Below are positions 22,099 to 33,887 of a DNA stretch of 64,000 bases, piece after piece (the stretch's first letter is position 1; each line of letters begins with the position of its first letter). Made by a program: the position numbers and the translations under genes. The stretch is from Torymus aiolomorphi (Eukaryota; Arthropoda; Insecta; Hymenoptera; Torymidae), in assembly GCA_036365515.1 (NCBI GenBank), contig CM070874.1, forward strand, positions 25,167,862 through 25,231,861, in the 5' to 3' direction. The notes beneath the pieces are model-generated. The model saw nothing but the letters and a program-made list of their open reading frames with translations, did no database searches and had not been told where the DNA came from.

Positions 22099-23010
22099 CT
22101 ATCGCTGCATCTCGTCCTTTATTGCAGGGGGATGGCGTTGTCTCTTTACCCGGATAGGCGTCTCTGTTGTAGTCACCAACTTGTGTGTGACTAAGTGCGT
22201 GGCCCTTAATTTTTCCCCTGGGAGGCCGAAAAGCTGCGGGCGTTCTTTTATCAAATCTTTTATGTGCGCTATCTCCTCTGTGTTTAGATCCTTTAGCGTA
22301 TCGGAGTCCAGTGCCTCGAAAATCCTGATTGCTCGGTCTGCTTCCTCCTCTGAAATTATTCGCAAAACATTGGCATGTTTGGGTTCCTTCTCATAGCCCT
22401 CGCTATATTCTATATCGAAGACTTCGTCTTTTTCCCGTACTATTTCACAGGGTTCTAGTGTAACGACGGGAGCCGCGATTCTTACAAGCTCGTCGCTTAT
22501 ATTATAACAAAGGGCATATGCTTTGCCCTCCTTATTTTCGGCTACAAAATTCCCGAACAGCAGATTTGGTCCTAAGTTCTGTAAGAGTACAAATCCGACC
22601 TTTTCCTCTATATTTTGGACTCGAGCGTAGATAACCTGCCTTGTGCGTGGAGGAATTAAACATTCTTCCTTCCTTTCGAAGGGTATTACTAATTTGTCCA
22701 CTTCCAGGCGTTTATTAGCGGCGTTGACCTTGACCCCGTGCCTTGTCATCATATCCCATCCCAATAAGCCATCTGTGTCGATGGGGAAGCTATCGGGGAC
22801 TACGTGCATTTCGCATGGGAGTCCATTTAATTCTACCTTTACGCTCCCCAGGGTTACGCACTCTCCGGGCGTAATGCCACTTATTGAAACCAGTTGCTTT
22901 TTATTTACGCTGGCTCCTCGCTTCAAGCATTTCTGCTTAATCAACGATACATCCGCGCCTGTATCGATATAAAATCGGCCTCTGCCCCTTTGTAAAGTGG
23001 GGCTCATCAT
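22099..23010 (-). pseudogene. pol: Gypsy retropepsin and reverse transcriptase N-terminus
   Basis: 303-residue frame. The aspartic protease active site is FYIDTGADVSLIK near residue 12-24, with the second signature DGLLGWDMM near residue 83-91. Intact retropepsin cuts Gag-Pol into its parts. A linker of about 130 residues follows, then the start of the reverse transcriptase finger region (HLVTHKLVTT, PIRVKRQRHPP). A stop follows directly at about 22098. The start shown is an internal Met; the true polyprotein begins upstream through a frameshifted Arg/Asp/Asn-rich Gag tail (23011-23600). Confidence 0.85.
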
Positions 23011-23623
23011 ATTTACTATGGGAGGTCGACGTCCTGCTTGGGCGAATCTTATAACATAATGGGATCGTTGCGCAGCTGGTGCCTCTTCTTTTTGTTGCTG
23101 CTCGGTCCTGCAGGACTCTGGTGCCGAGCATCCTGGGAGTTTAAATGACCCGTGATGTCTTGTTGACCTCGACTTGCAACTTTAGTGTCCGACTCTCTTC
23201 TATCCTCAGTATCCATTCGGTTGTTGTAGCGATTTCTACCGTAGTCTCGACGATATCGGTCATCCCTATTGTAGTTACGATTATACTTTTGCCGATTATC
23301 GTATCTACGGTCGTTATTCCGATCTCTATCCTTACTACGATTCCTATCATTATTTCGATGATGATAGAAACTCCGCGATCCTCGGACTTCGCGATTATTG
23401 TTTCGGTGATCTTGGTCGCGGTCGATACTTCTTACCAGATATTTCTTCGATCGTCATAGCCTGATCGGTTTCGATCCGCTGTATCTCGGTCTCCGTCGCC
23501 TCGGGTTCCTCGACCTCCCGAGTTTCGCGTGTCGTATCGTTTGTTGAATTTCACTGACACCGCCTGTGGCGAGCTCGTAGTCGCTGACCCACTCTCGAGT
23601 TTATTTCTACGCAGTTGGCCGTT

Positions 23624-25480
23624 TTATACCGCCTTCTTTATTGACACACATTCCTCGAGGGTATGGTCTTTTATATCGCAAAACCCACAAAATTTGGCAT
23701 CCTTGGCCTTTCTCCAACATACATCTTCGCTGTGATTGCCTTGTTTACAATACCCACATGCCTCTTGGGCAGTTGTTAGCCCAATTGTAATACTCCTTAC
23801 CTCTGGATTATCGAAACGGGCACTCATTTCCTTATCTATTCGTCTAGCTTCAGTGATGGCCTCCTCCAAGCTCCGTGGTTGTTTGCCGTTAACTAGGTGT
23901 TGAAGGTCCACCTTGAGTCCGTACAGAAATTGCTTTAATGCTTCTGCCTCGCCCGGTCTTCTGCGAGAGTCTGTTTCCACGTTGCATAGCAAGTGGTCCG
24001 CGTCGTATGCCCGTTGCAGCATACTCAGCAGTATGGTCACTCTATGCCCGTAGTCGGTGACTTTCTCTCCTGCCAATTGTTTTATCGTTTCTAATTTCCA
24101 TATTATTTGATCCGTATCCTCATTGTCGCTGTATTTTTTGGATATCGCTTCAAGTAAGTGGTCGAGAGACTGAAAGCGATCTATACATGGCAAAAAATCC
24201 TTCGCTGCTTGACCTTTTAGTCGCAGACATACGTTGCTCTTGAGCCAGTCTTCTTTTCCTGGTCCTAATTCTTTACGTAAATCTCGAACCACACGACAGA
24301 ATATTGTCACCTTTTCCGGCTCGCCCTCGAAATGCCGAATCATATTTGTAGCCTGGGGGATCGAAAAGGTACATGTGGAGTCCCTACCTCCGGATTCTCG
24401 GGATCTATACCAGGAGGACTCCGTGGGTCTAGGAGGCGGTATCCCCGCTGTCCCGTAAGGATGATTCCCTGGTTGGCTCTAATACATCCTGGCTCTTTCG
24501 GCGGTGTGTGCTGGTTCTTGATTCCAATCGCGCCAATTGTTATAGTTTCCCGATTCCTCGATGTAGCCCCCATTGTAAAGGCCGTGAAGGGGCCCCTGCA
24601 GCTGCGAGTAACCCTGTGGCGATTTTACATCGTATTCTCCCGTTGTTTTCCTTGCATTGGCTGTCAGGTCTGGTGCGTGCGGAGGTACATATGCGGGTAT
24701 ATGCAGATTTTGTGGATATGGCGCATTCCATGGCATAAATCCTGCATCTGGGCACACGTCCCCTGACCTTGTCTGGCCAATGAGCGGTGTTGGTAGCCAT
24801 TCAGTTTTGATAGGCTTCCATTCTGCTGGTTAGTATTGTATACTGCGGTCTTGGGAAATTGATGGGTCTGAAGTTTGCAACGTTGCAGTGCAACGAAATG
24901 AAAAAAAAAATTATTTTGCTTCATGGTTATACTAATTAATATTAATTGTGTGTATAGATTTAGTATGTTATAGAATAAAATAACTTTATAACAAAGATTT
25001 AGATGAAATTTCAATTATTTAATAACTTACTTAATTGTAAGAAATTATTTCGTTGCATTCCAGCGATGCAAACTTCAGACCCATGGAAATTGTCGCTATC
25101 TCGTTTATACTTCTCTGTTCGTTTACTGGCATCTCCGGGATTCCGCTAATTCCCGCACCGAAGGCAGCTTCCCTTATTTGCAACTCCATCGAGTCCGTCG
25201 AGAGCCTGCTAGGGGGTCGACCCTTTCTTTCGTCTACGATGCGCTGCGTTTTCTCAACTTCCTTCCGATAGTATGCAGCTATTTCCACTTCATCTTCGGT
25301 GAATATGCCGAATCCGGCCTGGAGTGCGTCACCCAGCTGGTGTAGTGCCAACTTTATCACATCGGCGTGTGGACACGAGTTAGCAATGGCTGCGGTGTTG
25401 AGAGCGCTCTGTAGCGCGTCTGCCGCGATCTTGGCCGGGCTGTACGCGTTTTTCGACGATTTCTTTCGGAAGTCGAACAT
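23624..25480 (-). pseudogene. gag: Gypsy gag, split by a MITE and frameshifts
   Basis: Gag forms the particle and binds RNA. The N-terminal part (25093-25480) is a helical segment beginning MFDFRKKSSKNAYSP. The 223-bp MITE interrupts it at 24862-25084. A Pro/Gly-rich part follows in shifting frames (24340-24800). The capsid and nucleocapsid part (23624-24343) has the FCRVVRDLRKELG, LKGQAAKDFLP and LKQFLYGLKVDLQHLV steps of Gypsy capsids and ends in two CCHC knuckles, CGYCKQGNHSEDVC and CGFCDIKDHTLEEC. Downstream, 23140-23600 keeps a basic Arg/Asn/Asp-rich tail in broken frames. Confidence 0.85.
24862..25084. mobile_element. 223-bp hAT-type MITE, copy 2, inside gag
   Basis: Same length and ends as copy 1 at 4281-4503 (ATGGGTCTGAAGTTTGCA...TGCAAACTTCAGACCCAT). 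Flanked by a perfect 8-bp duplication, GGAAATTG, at 24854-24861 and 25085-25092. It inserted after the Gypsy element arrived. Confidence 0.92.
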
Positions 25481-25761
25481 TCTGGATTTCAGTTTTCTCC
25501 TCTTTTCTTTCTTTTCAAAAAGGAGTCGTGTTCTTTTTCTTTTTGTACCGTTTAGTGTGAGATTTTGGACGAGATTGTGTCTTTTCTGGAATATCTGCTT
25601 GTCGTGCGTTACCCACGAGGAAATAAGAAATGGGGTGATAGAAATTGGCTTACCCTTGTATACAGGCGATGACTAGCGTTATTCCGGCTATGCTCATCCT
25701 TTCTTCCTGTCTTTTCCTGTTAGCACCCGTGCTTCGTGATACCGAATCGTATTTCGAACGA

Positions 25762-25781
25762 GAACCCCACACTTAGCACCA
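25762..25781 (-). promoter_or_regulatory. Primer-binding site of the Gypsy element
   Basis: Read on the minus strand it begins TGGTGCTAAGTGTGGGG, eight bases after the LTR end. Its complement looks like a tRNA 3' end: a T-loop end GAAC, a T-stem strand CCCAC, seven acceptor bases, a discriminator and CCA. The matching tRNA species is not identified. Confidence 0.7.
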
Positions 25782-25789
25782 AATTAATA

Positions 25790-26492
25790 TGTTACGTGTG
25801 AGACGTATTCGAGAATGTGGATGGTTCTGGTTTTCGGGTCGCTCCAAGTTTGTACTCGAAGCGATGCACTGAAATACTAGTCGGGTTATATGTGTGTACT
25901 GATATTTCTTTCCGTTAACAAGAGAGAGATATCCCTAACGTGTTTTAAATAGCGCGGCGCGGTTGACTAGCGATTGTCCTCTTGTGGGTCGCTTGTGCAG
26001 ATCAGCTTCATTGTTCGTTCTTCCTCGCTCGTTCCTGCATGGTCTTGAACTCCCCCTCATACGTGCTCTGTACCGTATTTATACCAGTACCAAAGTGTCC
26101 GTGGGTGGGAGTCAATCGCTAACTTCGTCGATTGCCAATCGAGCCATCGTGACAGCTTTTCGATGCTGTGTCCGATGCGCCCTAGTTTCATCATCTCGTT
26201 CTTGGGTTCGACGTGCTGCGGTCTGCTGACATGCAGCTTGCTTCCATTCACGCGCTTGAGTTTCGGAAGTTTCCACATCGCGTGCTGCTGACGCGCCGCT
26301 GTAGTTGAGGTTCGATGTCCTGCGATCTGCTGACATGCAGCTCGCTTCGATTCACGCACTTGAGTTTTGGAAGTCTCCACATCGCGTGCTACTGACGCGC
26401 CGCTGTAGTTGAGGTTCGATGTCCTGCGAGTTGCTGACGTGCAGCTCGCCTTTGATAGCGCGATTAATCTCTAGAAGCCTCTACTCGTAACA
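25790..26492 (-). repeat. Gypsy 5' LTR, minus orientation
   Basis: The complement of the left LTR, 703 bp versus 702 bp, with the same TGTTACGAG start (at 26492 on the minus strand) and CACACGTAACA end. It is followed by the primer-binding site and gag, so it is the 5' LTR of the minus-strand gag-pol. The few differences from the left LTR suggest moderate age. Confidence 0.92.
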
Positions 26493-26599
26493 TAGTCAAG
26501 TGTGTCCATTAATTTCTAATTGTGATTACCTATACTTAAATATTCAAAATTATTGTTAATAATAAATTATTTATATTTTTACTTATATTGTTTTAATAA

Positions 26600-26990
26600 G
26601 TGAACAATATTTTGTGTGCCTAACTGTGCCAAATTGTGTGAATCTGTGCAAAAACTGTGCAAAACTGTGCCACAGTGTGTCAAACTGTGCACTATTGTGC
26701 CTGTGCCTAATAATAAATCCAATTTTATTTTTAGTAACTGAAAATTCTTTGTGTCAAACTATGTCAAAATGTTCTAAAGTGTGCCAAGGTGTGCTAAATT
26801 ATGCACAAATGAATCGAAAATCAAATTACATTTATTTTCAACAGCTGAAAATTATTTATGCCAAACTGTGCAAAAGTGTGCCACATTGTTCCAAACTGTG
26901 CCAATATGTGATAAAACTGTACCAAATGACCGAGACCTACCTACGTGGGCACAGTTTGGTACAGTTTTGCACAGTTAAGCACACTTATGC
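26600..26990. repeat. Degenerate AAACTGTGCC minisatellite
   Basis: Many imperfect copies of a 10-bp word (AAACTGTGCC and variants), in two or three blocks separated by AT-rich spacers. Cys- and Val-rich short frames here are repeat artefacts. Confidence 0.8.
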
Positions 26991-27399
26991 ATGATTAGAC
27001 ACGAAAATTACTTTCACTAGGGAAGCAAAATGATAATTTATGGTAATTTATGTAAATTATTTTTCATACAGTGTTTTGATTTACATTTTTATTTATAATA
27101 TTAAAATAATATTACAAATAATATTTTCTGTTTAAATTTAAAATTAATTTAATAAAATATAATATTTAATAATTTGTTAATGCGGTCTTACACCTATAGG
27201 CCTTTCTGACCAAAATTACCTAAAAAAAAATGATAAAAAATATTATTATAATAAAATAATGAAAATATATTGTAAATATAACTTATCTTGAATAAAATGA
27301 GCCTAGACAGAGGTCCTTAAACTCATTTTATCCTCAGTTACAGCATTTTCAAGAAAAAAAGTTTGTTGTAACTTTTCTCTCAGACCGTATAATGGATTT

Positions 27400-27543
27400 T
27401 CAAGGGACAAAGTGCAAATTCACTGAACGAGTCCATACATCAACGGCTTTCTCAGCATTTTGAAATTTTACTTTTACTGATTTTCTTTGTTTAACTTGAT
27501 GCTTTTTCTTCACAATATTTGCTTTTCTCGTGGTCGGAGCCAT
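27400..27543 (-). CDS. Possible 47-residue Lys-rich small protein
   Basis: ATG to stop on the minus strand, starting MAPTTRKANIVKKKHQVKQR and ending in a hydrophobic/aromatic VDVWTRSVNLHFVP. Eleven lysines suggest a nucleic-acid-binding or nuclear peptide, or the first exon of a longer gene. In an AT-rich stretch a frame of this length can arise by chance. No family recognised. Confidence 0.15.
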   Translation of the reverse strand: MAPTTRKANIVKKKHQVKQRKSVKVKFQNAEKAVDVWTRSVNLHFVP

Positions 27544-29001
27544 TTTTCAAAATTTATCTTATAAAAGCAGATAAATAGAAATTTTAAAGATTTCACAATT
27601 ATATAAATCATACTTTATTTATATGAATTTACTCAATCTTATGTATAATTTATGATTTGAAACCGTATAGAATATCATTTTTAAAATAAGAAATAAAAAA
27701 AGTTCAAACACCAAAGATTTCAGTTCAATTAAAAAAGTTTTCAACATTTAATAATGAATTATAATCTTTTATGGGACGGAATTGACAGGGACGAAACTGA
27801 CATTTTTAAGTTTAAGAAGTTCGCACGTCGCGTATAATCAGTATTACCTATTCTCCGCGTAGGTAGTTCTTATATCCACTAAATACTATAAAAAAATGCA
27901 TTTTACTTACCATTAAACAAAATCTAAACAGCGGATTACACGGGAGACGGAACTGACTAAAATATTTGTAGCTGTGAAATTAGAAAAAGAAGTAGTTCGC
28001 GTTCGCGGGTTTTCTAATTTTTAACGGCTTTCCCGCTTCCATCATTCATCCGTGTACTTGCGCTGGAGGAATCGACCGCTAGATGGCGTTATAGAGCCAA
28101 GTAGCGCTGTTTTCAAAGCAATTAATGCTATTATCAACATTTTCGTGCAAATCGCTGGACAAAAAGTATCCATCGTGATTTAATAGTAGTTTGTTGAAAT
28201 TGACATTGAAAATAATGGGAACATATGAGCATATCCACCGAATTTTTAATTTTCGTGTTACTGAGCTAGATCTTTCATATAAATGAACCTAGTTAACGTT
28301 CAAATACATAGAACTATTAAACAAAATTTTCTTGAAATCGCACTTCATTTTTATCAAGATCAACAGTGGCGATCATGACTAAAACATGTCTTGAATGGTC
28401 AGAATTAGGGGAGTCTCACGTGTACTTTACCAAGTTTTTTCCACTAAATAGACTATAAAAAAATAGCTATCCTCCAAATAGTACCAAAATTTTTTTAGAC
28501 CATCCTGACATTATATTTTTTCAGAAAAAACAACCCCCAAAGGTGTGCCTGTTTTCAAAACTGAAATAAAAATAATTGAAACATCGTACTACAATTTATA
28601 AATTAAAAAAAAATTTTTTATTTGTACCGTTTAAAAAAAATAGCAATTTTTTTTTTTGTAAATATAAAAAGCGTAAAATATTCTTCTTGGACTAACGAAA
28701 AAAATGACGCCTTGCAAATATGTGCCTTATTTCTAAAATAATCTACATCATTTGAAAGAAGACTACATCGAAGCGTAACTTGTTTAAAAAATGTGTATTA
28801 TTGGGTGGCACATCCACAGAAAGCATAATATCATCCTTAGCATAGATGTGAACTATAGATTTGATCATTTATAAAGATATTATCCATATGTTAAAATGTC
28901 ATTCAACTTTACAGTGCCGAAATTATAAGGTCACGCGAGAACATTTCTCTGAATTTTATGAACATATAGAAAATTGTACGTAAACAAAAAGCGCGTAAAA
29001 C

Positions 29002-29064
29002 CTATTATAAAAAATAGCTATTATAAAAAATAGCTATTATAAAAAATAGCTATTATAAAAAATG
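29002..29064. repeat. 16-bp tandem repeat, four copies
   Basis: Four near-identical copies of CTATTATAAAAAATAG. Each copy is partly self-complementary (CTATT...AATAG). Confidence 0.9.
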
Positions 29065-29879
29065 AGTAACTCTTTTATTTTCATGTTCTTTTGACCTATA
29101 TAGAATGAAGAAAAGTGCTTCAGAAGGTGTGCCTTAAAAAAATTTAGAAACTTTTTTTTCATGCCCAAAATTGAAAATTCGGTAGATGTGCTCATGTACT
29201 AAAAACCTTGCAATTTACAATGTGTATGAAGGAATTAGGCTTCTTCGCTTGATTTTGACGTGGCTATAAGGTTTCATATTGAAAAGCTTATTTAGGACAA
29301 GGGACGGAACTAACACTTTGACTCTATTTTATGGATTTTTTTTATCAGACAGTTAAAAAATGCTTTCTGTAGATCTTGCAAGAAAATCAATGTCATTATA
29401 TACACATTAGAGCTTGCGAAACATTTATTTTTATTCGCACATCTTTATGTAAGCTCTGGATGCCATATGGGGTAGTTATGGCAGAATAACCCATATATAT
29501 TTGTAATAAACTGCTCTTTTCAGAGCAATTGGAACAAATGTTCATATTATATTTTTATATTTATATATTTCAACTAAAACTGCTCTTTTCAGAGAACGTT
29601 TTAACTACTCGTAGGGCATACTTTCTCTCTCTCCCTCTCTCCCTCTCTCTCTCTCACGCTCTGTATTGATACATTTTTATTTTTCAGACAACGTGGAAGC
29701 CATCGTCGCTGAAAAACAACGTGAATGACGCTGATGATGCTGACGAGCCGCAAGCTGTCGAGCCACTCACCGAACGCTGTTCGCCGTCGAATGCTGGCCG
29801 CTCGCGAGCGAATTCGACTCACGGGGCAAAATCTGACTAGCCTGACGGGCGAGACCTGACGCACCTTCACCCGCACAAG

Positions 29880-30225
29880 GTGAGCGAGAAACCCTAGGAC
29901 GGTTCTGGCTCAAGATCTAAGTTATTAGCCCTCGTACAATTACGGGGTCAGCCAGAAACCCTAGGCCGGTTCTACCTCAAGATGTGAGTTATGGCCCTCG
30001 TACGATTACGGGGTGAGCCAGAATCTCTAGGCTAGTTCTGGCTCAAGATGTGCATCATTGGCCCGCGTACAGTTACGGGGTGAGCCAGAAACCATAGGCC
30101 GCTTCTGGCTCAAGATGTGAGTTATTGGCCCTCGTACAATTACGGGGTGAGCCAGAAACCCTAGGCCATTTCTGGCTCAGGTCATGACCCGTTTGAGCCA
30201 GAACCGGCCTAGCTTATCTATTAAG
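29880..30225. repeat. 67-bp minisatellite with internal palindrome
   Basis: About five units with a period of 66-67 bp, starting at 29880, 29947, 30013, 30080 and 30147. Each has GTGAGCCAGAA..CTAGGCC..TTCTGGCTC, an inverted repeat with arms GAGCCAGAA/TTCTGGCTC, followed by CCTCGTACAATTACGGG. The last unit breaks off into a further inverted copy of GAGCCAGAACCGGCC. Confidence 0.85.
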
Positions 30226-30292
30226 GGGCGCCGATGAGTCATTCATTGGGTCTCGCCCTAGTGCTGCTATAGCAAAGTTTGTGCACATGCGC

Positions 30293-30507
30293 GACGCATA
30301 CGTGTACGTGTGTGTGTATATGTGTGCGCGTGCGTGCGTGCGTGCGTGTGAGTGCGTGTGTGTGTGTGCGTGCGTGCGCGTGCGTGCGTGTGCGCGCGTG
30401 CACGTGTTTGTGTGTAAGACAGAGAGATTGATTGATTGATTGAATCGTTTATTAACGCCTTGGGGTTTGACCCCGTCTGGCACTCAAGGAAATAATACAA
30501 TGTATAT

Positions 30508-30568
<61 letters not shown>

Positions 30569-30590
30569 GTGAGAGAGAGAGAGAGAGCAA
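30293..30590. repeat. (TG/CG)n and (GA)n microsatellites
   Basis: A GTGTGCGTGCGTG-type tract at 30301-30415 and a GAGAGA tract at about 30511-30588. The Thr-His and Ser-Leu frames on the minus strand are artefacts. Confidence 0.9.
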
Positions 30591-32499
30591 TGCTGCGCCG
30601 AAGAGACATTGTTTGAAACTCGCCATAGTGCTGCGTTAGCAAAGCTTGTACATATGCGCGTGTGAAAGTGAGAGAGAGATAGAAAGATTTTATTACCTTT
30701 GTGTACAGCCTCTCTGTATCATGGCAAACATACCCACATACAAAATTTTCAGATTCATGGGGTTTTTATGGGGTTTTCGATATTTTATCGGATTTTGAAA
30801 GTTAATGGTACATGATTCATGAATATATGGTCTTATGAGGTACCCACAGAGTTTCATGACGCACTTCAGAATCCGCACAATACACTTATGATACTTTGCG
30901 ACGGAGATGTTCACGGGACAAGACAATATTTGCGACTGACAGCCGGTCGACCGCTGTCTTTACAACCGATGATCTCATCGCACGTGGACTCTCTGCTGTC
31001 GAATTATATCGTCTTACCTAGAATTAGTCATAACTTACAGTCGTTAAAATTGTATCTTATCATGTGTCCCATCATGTTTTCTGAACAAGAAACGCGTCGA
31101 CTTTTTTCTCCTTTATTTATTTAATCGCACAACACTGTGAAATTTTTCTAATTAGTGAGAAAATGTCACGTACATCGGGTTGCTGCTGCACATTATTTTG
31201 ACTATCTAATTACATAGGGAAAAAAATTATTCTCGAGGGAAGTTTCGAGAAAAGGAAGTTGAAATTGTTTTTTCTCGTTTATTTAATCGTACGACACTGT
31301 AGAATTTTGCTGATGCACATTATTATAACTCCTCACTATCAGGAAAATCATTTTTAATGGAAGAAAACAGCATTAACGAGAGAGCATTATCCACGCGATT
31401 ACTTTGTGAATTCGACAAAGACTGAAATAGTGTGTGACTACACCTCAACCGGACAAGTAAGATGGCGATGGTGTAGCAACACGTCCAAGAATCTGATTGG
31501 TGGTGACGATGCAGCAGGAAAGAAACTCATTGGTCGCCGCTTCATCGAGCTGATTCACCGCGATAGCAGCGCCAACCCCATCGCGCGGTTCACGGAGTCG
31601 TGATAAGAGATGCGAATAAGTCATTAAAAGGTTATATGTATGAAAAGAGATGTATAATTTTTTCAAGTCACAACGAACAATGATTTGTTTACGACATGTC
31701 CCTGTCTTTCGAGTATTTTAATTTTCGATTTTTCCTTATATTAGGTTAGCGTTAGCATTCTTTATTATCACTTCGACTAAAAAGGGAATTTAACGCTATA
31801 AGAAATTTATAAAGTAAAACAGAAAATTGTCACTGTCTGTCTGGATGCGGCAAGTTAAGTGTAGTATCAGCAAAGAATTACACATAGAAGCACATACACC
31901 CGCATACATACTCACACATACACACACGCACACACGTCAATATTTTGACGTTCCAACATACATATGTCAGGCACTGGTGTTTTTCAGCTGGTTGATAGAG
32001 TAAGAACAGCAAGGTCTTATCAATCATTTCCTCGAGAAGCAGATGGCCAGCGGGAAGTCGGCTGCTGGAAGTCATCTCTCGGCTGGTGGAAGTCGGTTAT
32101 TGACTGCTGGAAGACGACTGTCGTCTGCAGGAAGTAGCTGTTTCAAATATTGTTTCAGTTATCCATACGACTACATCAGCGTCTACTACTGACGCATCAT
32201 GGGGCCACACCCCGGAAAGTTAGTGGCGCTGGTGTAGCAACACAAAGAACGTACTCGTGACCGATGACGACACAGTGTAAAAACAGCTCATTCGCTATCA
32301 CTGCATCTTCATTATTGTGATTAGCAGTGGCGGTGCACCAGAAAACACAATGACGCCCCCAACAAGTCGATTTAACGGCATCCGGCGCAGCGGCTACGTG
32401 TTCATTGGTTACCGCTTGCGCCGGCAAAAGAGCAGCTTTGCCGCAGAACTAGCCCCACCACAAGGTTCGCGGACTCGCGAGCGGCTGCGCGCGAGGGAC
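30591..32499. other. Stretch without recognised genes
   Basis: No domain seen. Two short stretches (31455-31600 and 32215-32330) share a TGGTGTAGCAACAC word and loosely similar GATGACGA-containing sequence, so they may be an old duplication. A small (TG)n tract lies near 31910. A Polinton of normal size would have more genes left of its ATPase, but none is visible here. Confidence 0.35.
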
Positions 32500-32593
32500 A
32501 CCGAACGCGGTTATGAGCTCTTCGGCAGAAGTGTTTCAGAGTGCCCAGTCAATGTGAATTTGGACACGCGCTGGAAACATCCGTGGGCTTGTA

Positions 32594-33887
32594 TTGGGTC
32601 CTTAAATAAGTTCTCGCTGTTTCCTAACAGATGGCGTTAGCAGGACTAAATGTATGTAATTTCAGATGCTAACGCATCTATAAGGAAGTACTCTCGGTAA
32701 GCTTGAACTTAAGTGTACGTTATATAATAACGTTCATTATAGTGTAAACAGCGTTTTTTCTTCTTACTACTAAAAATGTCAAGTTTTGTGTCAAGTAAAG
32801 AGTAATTATATTACACTACTTTATTAAAAAAAAATCTGCAGCTGAAGCGCACAGGATTCTTATTAAAACTTACGGAAACCATGCTCTGTCGGAAACGACA
32901 TGCAGAGACTGGTTTCGATGCTTCAAAAATAACGATTTTAATCTTGGAGATAAAGAACGTGCTGGTGCACCAAAAAAGTTTGAAGACGAAGAATTGGAGG
33001 AATTACTAAATGAAGACTCATGTCAGATGCTAGCTGAACTTGCAAAATCATTACAAGTAGATGAGACGACAGTTTCGAAACGTTTGAAAACGTTAGGAAT
33101 GATCCAGAAGCAAGGACATTGGGTGCCGTATGAGTTGAAGCTGAGAGACGTCGAACGGCGTTTTTTCACGTGTGAAGTGCTGCTTCAACGGCAGAAAGGA
33201 AAAGGTTTTTCGCATCGTATCGTGACTGGCGATGAAAAGTGGATACAGTACGATAATCCTAAGCGTAAAAAATCATGGGGTAAGCCCGGCCATGCATCAG
33301 CATCGTCCGCAAAGCCAAATATCCATGGTTCGAAGCTTCTCCTCTGCAATTGGTGGGATCGGCAGGGTGTAATTTATTAATTTATTATGAACTGCTGAAA
33401 CCGAACGAAACTATCACGGAAGATCGCTATCGACTGCAATTGATGTGTTTGAGCAGAGCCCTAAAGGAAAAACGGCCGCTGTACGAGTAGAGACACGACA
33501 GGGTGATTTTGTTACATGACAATGCTCGGCCACATGTTACAAAAGTCGTCAAAGAAACTTTGGAGGCGCTTCAATGGGGTGTCCTACCTCACCCGCCGTA
33601 TAGGCCAGACATTGTTCCTTCCGACTACCACTTGTTCCGGTCGATGGCTCATGGCTTGGCTGAGCAGCACTTCCATTTTTATGAAGATGCCAAAAAATGG
33701 GTCGATTCTTGAATAGCTTCAAAAGACGAGCAGTTCTTCCGAGATGGAATCCGTAAATTGCCAGAAAGATGGGAGAAAGTAGTGACTAGTGATGTGCAAT
33801 ATTTTAGGTGACATGCTTTTTACTACATACTTTAAATAAAGCCTCAATTTTCACAAAAAAACAGCGGAAACTTATTCAAGGTCCCAA
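32594..33887 (+). mobile_element. mariner element inside the Polinton ATPase
   Basis: 1294 bp, the usual mariner size. The left end TTGGGTCCTTAAATAAGTT at 32594 and the complement of the right end (TTGGGACCTTGAATAAGTT) form inverted repeats of about 30 bp. TA flanks both ends (32592-32593 and 33888-33889). Carries one broken transposase gene on the plus strand. Confidence 0.92.
32776..33715 (+). pseudogene. mariner transposase, DD34D, broken
   Basis: Starts MSSFVSSKE at 32776, then a stop or shift near 32803. The N-terminal helix-turn-helix half continues from AEAHRILIKTYGNH (about 32838) to LKTLGM, then the mariner linker HWVPYELK. First catalytic Asp in VTGDEKW (near 33226), second in LLHDNARPH (near 33510), third in IVPSDYHLF (near 33615). 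Between the second and third lie 34 residues, the mariner spacing. A frameshift near 33370-33380 and a stop at 33488 break the frame between the first and second Asp, and another stop lies at 33710. All three catalytic residues survive. Confidence 0.92.

Larger units (their letters stand above)
19156..26492 (-). mobile_element. Rearranged, degenerate Gypsy retrotransposon
   Basis: From the right: 5' LTR on the minus strand (25790-26492), primer-binding site, gag, protease, reverse transcriptase, RNase H, a C-terminal module, then a second LTR (19156-19857) that points the opposite way. No matching target duplication is visible (GACG left, TAGT right). I see no integrase catalytic core between RNase H and the left LTR, so that part is probably deleted. 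A hAT-type MITE interrupts gag. Confidence 0.85.
26993..29590. other. AT-rich stretch without recognised genes
   Basis: No transposon domain or long frame found. A GGGACGGAACTGAC-like word recurs at about 27776, 27790, 27944 and 29303, mostly after short AT-rich gaps. A small Lys-rich frame at 27400-27543 is listed separately, as is a 16-bp tandem repeat near 29002. Confidence 0.4.

Noticed and set aside
22067..23459. Plus-strand frames across the Gypsy pol and gag
   Set aside because: Antisense shadows of protease and Gag sequences.
25140..25160. Intact host genes interrupted by transposons
   Set aside because: All frames with recognisable domains in the window belong to mobile elements; none matched a host family.
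29601..29876. 91-residue minus-strand frame
   Set aside because: Ends in a (GAGA)n-derived tail and has no recognisable domain.
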